Shown here one piece after another: positions 57,308 to 64,000 of a DNA stretch of 64,000 nt. Under the pieces are notes generated by a model. It ran no database searches, was not told the DNA's origin, and saw only the letters and a list, made by a program, of their open reading frames with translations. Numbering within the stretch: the stretch's first letter is position 1; every line of letters begins with the position of its first letter. Position numbers and translations under genes: made by a program. Origin of the DNA: Ceraceosorus guamensis (lineage: Eukaryota; Basidiomycota; Exobasidiomycetes; Ceraceosorales; Ceraceosoraceae); contig NW_020290000.1 in NCBI RefSeq assembly GCF_003144195.1, positions 558,001-622,000 on the forward strand. The letters run 5' to 3'.

Positions 57308-60300
57308 ATGAGCGCCAGTGTTGCTGGTCGATACGCTCATGATCGGCGGGGGGGAGGGGGGACGATGCTATACGATAGCGGTAGTAGCAATAATATGCAC
57401 GGCTCCAAGCTCAGCTTGCTCGAGGCCGGCTCTTCCCCTGCTGCTCACCTGGAGCCTTCCACTGCTCGTCCTGGACCGAGCTCGGCACCCATTACGGACT
57501 TCGGGCCTGCTATCAATCAAGGCCCAACATGGAGGCCACGTCTACATCCAGGCTCGACTGCGTTAGGCAAGCCCGACTTCTTTCCACCAGACACCGATGC
57601 AGAGCAGCTTACGGAGCAAGTCATTCGCTTAGGTATCACTAATCGCCCTGCTGTCGGCAACGAAACCATGACCGCAAACGACATGATCTATGACAGGTTG
57701 ACTGGCGCCAATGTATTGGACACTATGGGTTCCATGATGGACGAGATCCTTATGCGGAGAGAAGAGCTACAGCGTGATAAGATCAGTCCCTCCTCGCATC
57801 GTGCCCCGCCACGAGTCACGCTCAACGAAGTCAAGCTGGCGGCATACATGAGGGACCTGGGAGACCCCAGCGTCCCCCTGCAGCGACTCGCTCGAAGCGT
57901 GCCACACGGTTACAGGGGTGAGCGTATGCTGGATATGCTATGGATGGGAGGTGTTGCGCCGACGCCAGCATCATCCTCTGCCGCGGCGGCAGCGGCTGCC
58001 CGATCATCTGCCACCGCTTCTCAAGCCGCAAGTGTGCTGCCTCAAAGCACGCGTAATCCCGTCGAGCTGCATCGAGCAGTGTGGTTCGTACGAGTCGTCG
58101 GTGCCAGCGAGATTTCTTCTTCGCGTGCTCGTCAGAACAGCAACTATACAGCAGAGTGGACAGGCACTTTCAGCGGGTGGCTACGTAAGCAGCTCGCCGA
58201 ACTCAACATTGCTCCGACAGCATCCATGTATCAAGCAGCTCATTCATCTCCAGCTTCCCCGGCCCCAACTAATCGCACGCCCGCCCATGCACGGTCTCAG
58301 CCTATCGCCGCATCTTCGCCATACTCTGCTAGCGCTAACGGGCACAGCCTGATATCGTCTCGTGACTCCATCATACTGCAGCAGCCCGATCTGGAGGCGC
58401 GTTGGTTCGCCAAATGGGAGTACAGCATCGGACTGGCTCAAGCGCTCGTTGCAGAGTCTCTTCTTGACATTCGGGTTTTTGCGCTGTGGGTCTTCGAGCA
58501 GCTCGGCACCGCTTCGCTCGCCCAACTGCCATTCGTCTTGACTTTGGCTCAAGAGCACGCATGGGTCGCTTTGGATGCGCTCATCTTGCAAAGGGCGTTG
58601 CTGCAGTCCTTGTGCTCGTGCATCACCGAGCTTCGCAAAGCCGAAATGCCAGAGGACAATAAAAACACGCGTCTCATTCTCAAAGAAGCATGCGAACTCG
58701 TCAGGTTCCTCTTCGACTCAAACTCGGACGCATTCGTCTCTCCCAAGCTTTGGTCGCAGTATAGGGCTACCATACGCAAAGTCATTGATGATTCTCATGA
58801 TGGTGTTGAGACTTCTCGTGCAGCTGCACACAGGCGCGAGAAGCTGAACAACATCGACAGGCGCGCTCAAGCGTGCCTTCTCGGCGATCTCGTTGTCTCC
58901 TCCGATGAAGTCTCGGCTCCGCGCTGCGATATCGAGGTGAGCTTCCAGCAGCGGCCCGAGACGTGAATGTGCGCAGCCATTGACTGACTTACTTACATGC
59001 ACCCACTACAGCTGCTAGACGCCTTTTCTGTGAATGAAACGGACGTCGAGGCACTTTCGGATGCGTACTTTGCACGTTCCAAAGCGCAGTACTCCATTCA
59101 AGAGAAACTTTGCAATGTTCTGATCTGGGCCACAACGCAATGGCGAAGCGGCCAGCATCGCCCACTACTCGCAGCGCGACTTGTCTGGACCTACCACAGC
59201 AGATCGCAAGACGCGAGCGCCAGGCTAGCTTGCGGCTGGCGTGCTGTGGATCTGCAAACGGTGCTCTTCGACTGGCTGTCTTCAGTAGACAAGGCTCAGC
59301 GAGATCGCGGCAATGCGACTCTAGCCGTACTACGATCGCTGGAACTGGAGAGTATCATCATTCTCGTCGGTGAGCTGATACGTCTGGGCTGTTTCTCATT
59401 CTCCAAGTATCTCCAGCGCCTAACAGCGCGGGGCATGACAGCGGGTCCGACAGCGCCTCTGAAAGGCACACCGCTAGGATCTTTTGAAGCTTCGCACACT
59501 TCTCTTAATTCCGAAGCTTCATTACATCAGCGAGTTCTGCGCTCCGTGCCGCTTGCAGCTGCGACTCCAGCATTGTCGAGCCAAAGACGGTCTGCCATCT
59601 ATGGCACACGCCTCAAAGAATCCCACGAGGAGGCGTCGGAGCGCAGGCTACGACGCGAGCTTTCCAATGCCTTGCCATGGCTTCACGGCGCCTCTCCTCA
59701 AGAAGGCAATAATGCGTCATTGCCATCTGAATTGAAGGAACAAATTCCACATTTGTGGTCCGCCTCGCGCTACACGCTGGCGAAGGTCATCTCAAATGAC
59801 CTCATGCCAAGTATACGCTCCCTCGAAAGGAGTCTGACCGTTGACGAGATATGCATTCTGGAAGTCATTCTAGCACACGCGCGCGATTACATTGCTTTGT
59901 CACAGGTGCGTCCGCTCCCGTTGCACAGCCAGTCTTTCGCAGTACTTACGATTGGCGAACAAATCTAATGCAGCTGCTCAGCAGTCAGTTGCTCTTGATC
60001 ACTTTCATGGAAGACAGCGAAGCATTGGAGGTCTTGATCAGCTGCATATGCAAACATGCTCTGTGCTTTGCCGCGCTGGACACATTTCATCAACTGGCAA
60101 ATGCCGTATCCGACCTGTACATCCAATGCGCTGGCGACGACAATTCCCCTTGGGGCGCCCCTTGCTTGGAAGCTTATCAACGGGTCGCTGCCTTGCGAAA
60201 CCTTCATCGGCACCTCGCGCGCAATTACGAAGAGGAGCAGACATCGGCCTCTGAAGGCCATTGCCGGACGGAACGCCGTCCATCTGGTCATCTCCATGAT

Positions 60301-62748
60301 CAAGTTCTTGAGATTGGTCGACGACTGGTTAGTGACCTTGATGTGCGTGCAGCAATGAGAAGCGTGCAGGCCATTGCAGGTCGCGTAGCGGGGCAGAGCA
60401 TCCTCAGCGCAGCACTCCACCTTGTCTCAGAGGGTGCATCGGATGGGGCAATAATTGCTCTCGTGCAATGGGCCAGGCTTGCCACCTGGACTGCTTCAGA
60501 CCTCGATGCTGTCCTGCGCTCGTGGGCAAGTCAAAGCGAGCTCATGGCCGCCAACGAGGGGTTAGAGCTTTTCTTGCTGCGTTGCGTCGCATCAGGCGCG
60601 CTTCTGATGCGAGATCTGTACGCGTCTTTCGTTCTGCCAGCTCTGGAGCTTGAGGCTGAGGAAAATGGCGCTCCTCCAGTCGAGAAACAGAAAAACCGGA
60701 GCAGTAGACTAGCAACTGTCGCAGCCATAATCAAAGCTTCGAGTTCGCCAAGAGAAACCAGCGCAGCGCTCCGCCTTGACTCGCGTCACCGACTCCGGCT
60801 GGAAGCCGAATCGGCCACCGTCACGGGGCCAAGTGGGAACCACTCTTTGCTCTTCCGCGTATTGGTCCTGCTTCTACACCTGCCCAACCATGATGCAGCC
60901 GTACTAGCTCGTAACGAACTCTTGTCCAACTCCTCGGTGCGGTGCTGCATCATGATCAAGGCTTTCGAGCTGTTCAGCATCGTCAGCGAGGTCAGTCGCT
61001 CTGTCTGGGGCTCGAATCCCAGTCAGGTGCTCTCGCAGGTCTTTGCTAGCGTCAATCAAGCAGGGCTGTCCACCTTCAACCCAAGCTCAATCGATGCCGA
61101 GATGATCTTCCAACGCCTCGATCCTTGGAGATGCAACCTGACTGTGGCAGAAATTGCTCACATCAGTGGAAAGGTAGCAAATGCAGATGCTAGCGAACAT
61201 CTCCGCAGCCAAAACGCTCTGACATCCTTGTCTATAGCCATCTTCGAGCCCTTGTGTCTCGTCTCGAACTCAAACCTCCAAAACCAGCTCATACGTCATA
61301 CCAAGCACATCAGCACATTTCAAGGTCGACTCGTGGATCTCTGCATAGAAAAATTGCTCCGACATCTGCATAGCTCCAGCAGGAGAGCGGGGTCAACGCA
61401 CTCTTGGCTTCATGACAGTCTGCAAACGCTCGCACAAGTCTTGCACAGCCAGTCCCGCGCTTCCATCAGCCCTCATACTCTGACCCTCGCTAGTCAGCTC
61501 CTTGACGCTGTCGCTGCGGGGTTCGAAAGAACGTCGAGCAGCAGAGACTGCCGGGACCCCAGCTTGATCCCTTTGGATGAGAACGTTCGTGCTAGCCTGG
61601 CGTGTGCGCGTCTTGCTGGCTTGTGGACAAGTGCAGATGCCCGCTCTACAGCGCCGAGGCTCCTCGAGGCTATGTGCGCTTGTGCTGCGAATTGCAGTCT
61701 CGAGGCATTGAACGACTTCGACGTCATTGTAGACGCAATGTCTGCTCTCATGGAAGATATGCCGCCGGATGGTGTCTCGAGCGCCCAGATGTCCATCTCA
61801 AGCATCCTCGGTCATGTTTGTGTTCGGTCAGCAATGCCCGACTTTGCTCAAGCGCGACTACAAGCCCTGGCAATGCCCGTCACAATCACGACCCAAACAC
61901 ATTCCGCCGGGGCCACCAGCGATATCATCCTAGCAAGTAGCATGACGTCGGCCGCTGTCAAGGGCAATTTCAGTCAAGTACCCTTCAAAGCCTGGGAGCT
62001 CCATGACCACATGGATGCCGACACATTGTCCAGAGCACAAACCCGTCTTCCGGGAAGCACGATACTCGGCGCCGGGTCTGGTACTAGCCACCTACCTTCA
62101 GTATCGATGATTGACGCGGATGAGGTAGGCTACGCTGCTGTCGACTTGGCAAACAGCGGATCTGTTTCGCTCCTTCAAGTTGGCGCAGTGAAGACTCGTG
62201 ACCGCGTGGCCAGCGCCTCCGGCCTCAATGATCACATGTATCCGGCGCGTAGCCACACCTCGATCGGAGCGGACGAACCCGAGCACTGGGCAGCGCACGA
62301 ATCTGAGCGCACGTACGGTGAAGGAGGGGCAGGGGACACGACGTACGCTCGTGATGCCCGAACGGGCTCCGACTTGCTGGCTCTGGATAGGGCGCGAGGG
62401 GACGGCGGCGAAGCAGCTTTGATACCCGAAGAGCTTCGAGCAGCCGATCGTGCTCTTGCGCAACGTGCACTAGCAGCAGCAGCAGCTGAAGCTGCTGCGC
62501 GTGCGGCTCAAGAAGCAGTCAAGAAAGCTGAGGCTGCGGCTGCCGTGGCAGCTGCTGCGAAAGTGGTCCAGACAACACCACAACGTCCCAAACCTGTTCC
62601 CAAAGGCACTAGACAAGCACCTGCCACGTCTGCCAAGAGTAGAAAGCGCAAAGAACCACCGGACTCACCAGACACAGCGTCTCGACCGAGCGCCCGAGGT
62701 GGACGTGGAAGAGGGCGGGGTCGAGGTAAAGAAGCCAGAGCCGTGTGA
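57308..62748 (+). CDS. MED12: Mediator complex subunit 12 (Srb8)
   Basis: Three exons, join(57308..58936, 59012..59905, 59974..62748), give 1765 aa. Med12 is the scaffold of the Mediator kinase module (with CDK8, cyclin C and Med13) in the nucleus. The N-terminal Med12 domain carries ITDFGPAINQGPTWRPRLHPG-type sequence, followed by VTLNEVKLAAYMRDLGDPSVPL and ERMLDMLWM. The following long helical region fits the Med12 LCEWAV-type segment (WFAKWEYSIGLAQALVAESL, RVFALWVFEQL). The C-terminus is an Ala-rich helix, then a basic tail with RGRGRGRG. Near the start a G7-A-G6 tract (57348-57361) encodes Arg/Gly residues. Both introns are phase 0. Confidence 0.9.
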
Positions 62749-63480
62749 TGCCCATCACAGGAACATCCGTTACGCTCAAGACATTTGCCTGCATCGATTG
62801 GTGACGTGAAATCATTTGTATTCTATCGCAGTCGCACCACTCATGACTGCAGCAGGCAATCATAGATCGCATGTAGGAGTTCTGCACGTTGAGTGAAATG
62901 AGACGGCCAACTCCGGACTGCCCACGTGTTGAGCGCGAATCACGAAATTGCGAATCCGCTTCAGTGTTGTATAGTGTCGACAAGCAATTTAGTCGGCACT
63001 CAGACTCTACCTTTACGATCTGTCAGAATCTCTACGCAATCGCGGTTCTGAAAGCATGGTGCGAAGTAGATTGACCAGTCACGCGTCACGAGTCAAGAGT
63101 TGAAGTCACGTCGTAGGTGCCCGCCTCGCGGTTACCGCTGTCTCTGCCTCACTTGCAGCATACGCGGGAGTATGTGCGCGCACGGGCTGACGCTTGGTCG
63201 AGGCAGGCACACGGCATCTTTCAGTGCCAGTCAGTCAAGAGTGCTTAGTACCTTACAGCTTCGTGCAACGTGACTCGTGATTCTAGCCTCTTTAACCCGT
63301 TTCTACCTCAACCACACAACCTCAAGCAACCTTTGACTTGTTGCAACCTCGTTCCGACATTGCTTGAGCGCTGTACCCGCAGAGTGCGACCATCCGGGAC
63401 CCAATTCTCTAGCGATTTCCCAGAGCTGCGCACCTTAGCGTTCATCAAGCCCAGTCTGAAGTAGAGAAAAGCTGGCTTAG
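62749..63480. other. Intergenic region, 732 bp
   Basis: It lies between MED12 and the nonaspanin gene, both on +. It holds GAATCACGAAATTGCGAATC (about 62937-62956), a cluster of AGTCACG/GTCACGAGTC words at 63076-63115 and GACTCGTGATTC near 63272. No gene recognised. Confidence 0.55.
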
Positions 63481-64000
63481 ATGCGCACGACTTCTTTATA
63501 CAGCGCTCTGGCGGTGCTTTGGCCAGCAGCTTGCCAAGCTTGGTACTTACCAGGTGCAGCTCCACGCTCTTATGCTCCTGGGGATGTTGTTCCATTCACA
63601 GTCAATGCCCTAGCCCCGGCTGCCTCGTCCCCTGGCCTTCCACCTTCATCGGCGCAGGGCACAGTCTCTTCTTCCACTCAGCTCAAGAGTATCACCAGCG
63701 TCAACTACTACGAGCCCAGACTCCACTTCTGCAGACCCCAGGGCGGAGAGGTGTCCCAATCGGAAAGTTTAGGTGCTGTGCTCTTTGGAGACCGTATCTA
63801 CAACAGTCCCATCGAGGTGAGTAAGAATCGCTCGTCTGCTCCCCACCATCTCCAGAGCAGCGCGCCGGCCAATACGAGTCAGAAAGTGTGCTGCGGCTTG
63901 AGGAGAATGCAAACCTTGGAGTTGCAAGCGCGCACTGCGATGTATCGAAGTAACTCTGACGGGCACCCTCGATCGATGCGATGCCTCAGGCCCATCTCCT
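63481..64000 (+). CDS. Nonaspanin (TM9SF/EMP70 family), 5' part only
   Basis: The first exon, 63481-63816, encodes 112 aa: a signal peptide (MRTTSLYSALAVLWPAACQ) and the start of the lumenal domain. The family marks are WYLPGAAPRSYAPGDVVPF, YYEPRLHFCRP and ESLGAVLFGDRIYNSPIE. A GTGAGT donor at 63817 opens an intron, and a possible acceptor (CCTCAG) lies at 63989, followed by GCCCATCTCCT (A-H-L), in frame. The rest of the gene, with the nine membrane spans, lies beyond the window. These proteins work in Golgi/endosome sorting of membrane proteins and in cell adhesion. Confidence 0.9.
   Translation, partial: MRTTSLYSALAVLWPAACQAWYLPGAAPRSYAPGDVVPFTVNALAPAASSPGLPPSSAQGTVSSSTQLKSITSVNYYEPRLHFCRPQGGEVSQSESLGAVLFGDRIYNSPIEVSKNRSSAPHHLQSSAPANTSQKVCCGLRRMQTLELQARTAMYRSNSDGHPRSMRCLRPIS

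Noticed and set aside
1-64000. Mobile elements, CRISPR arrays, rRNA
   Set aside because: No transposase, integrase, reverse transcriptase, long terminal repeat, regularly spaced repeat array or rRNA-like sequence was recognised; repeats are limited to microsatellites, short inverted repeats and the dispersed short motifs.

Overview
The window is nuclear DNA from an intron-rich fungus, most likely a basidiomycete and probably a smut-lineage yeast or relative (Ustilaginomycotina). The evidence is the coding style: short introns, mostly 50-100 nt, nearly all opening with GTGAGT/GTGAGC and closing with a pyrimidine-rich AG; several very small exons; moderately GC-rich coding sequence; and fungal gene families such as GH128 glucanase, class II DAHP synthase, an Mss116-type helicase and Mir1-type carrier. 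The species is not identified. No rRNA, tRNA, CRISPR array, transposase or reverse transcriptase was recognised.

Layout, left to right. 1-251: N-terminus of a Lys/Ala-rich protein (-). 2077-3817: HIT-zinc-finger protein (-), divergent from DPH5 (4455-5545, +). 6385-7940: carboxymuconolactone decarboxylase/alpha-beta hydrolase fusion (+). 9075-11153: MpaB-type oxygenase-like protein (+). 11486-12742: mitochondrial phosphate carrier (-). 14180-16401: mitochondrial calcium uniporter (-). 17368-20633: UBA/Cys-rich/E2 ubiquitin-conjugating protein (+). About 3.1 kb without a recognisable gene follows. 23775-25401: secreted GH128 (+). 26014-26817: Vma22/CCDC115-like V-ATPase assembly factor (+). 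27774-28373: doubtful ORF. 29382-32099: protein with two RanBP2 zinc fingers (+). 32752-34985: protein disulfide isomerase (-). 36177-38827: RBM26/27-type RNA-binding protein (+). 39203-42450: LCAT-like lipase/acyltransferase (-). 44609-45965: single-pass membrane protein with a PPSY motif (+). 46546-48933: mitochondrial DEAD-box helicase (-). 49658-51783: class II DAHP synthase (+). 52050-53427: aquaglyceroporin (-). 54458-56416: TMEM135-like membrane protein (-). 57308-62748: Mediator Med12/Srb8 (+). 63481 to the right edge: nonaspanin (TM9SF/EMP70), partial.

The genes are ordinary housekeeping and metabolic loci and do not form one pathway or cluster. There are mitochondrial functions (phosphate carrier, MCU, helicase), secretory-pathway functions (PDI, nonaspanin, Vma22-like factor), RNA and transcription functions (RBM26-like, RanBP2 fingers, Med12, HIT finger) and metabolism (DAHP synthase, beta-ketoadipate-type fusion, aquaglyceroporin, LCAT-like).

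The most distinctive features outside coding families are: a short motif, core CAATCGTGAATC, scattered through almost every intergenic gap; a related AGTCACGAGT family; three perfect palindromes or hairpins in promoter-like gaps; a GC-AG intron; a six-base terminal PDI exon that completes the ER-retention signal; and a RanBP2 zinc finger assembled from 27-nt and 17-nt exons. All exon boundaries were found by hand from splice signals, reading phase and family motifs; they are predictions.
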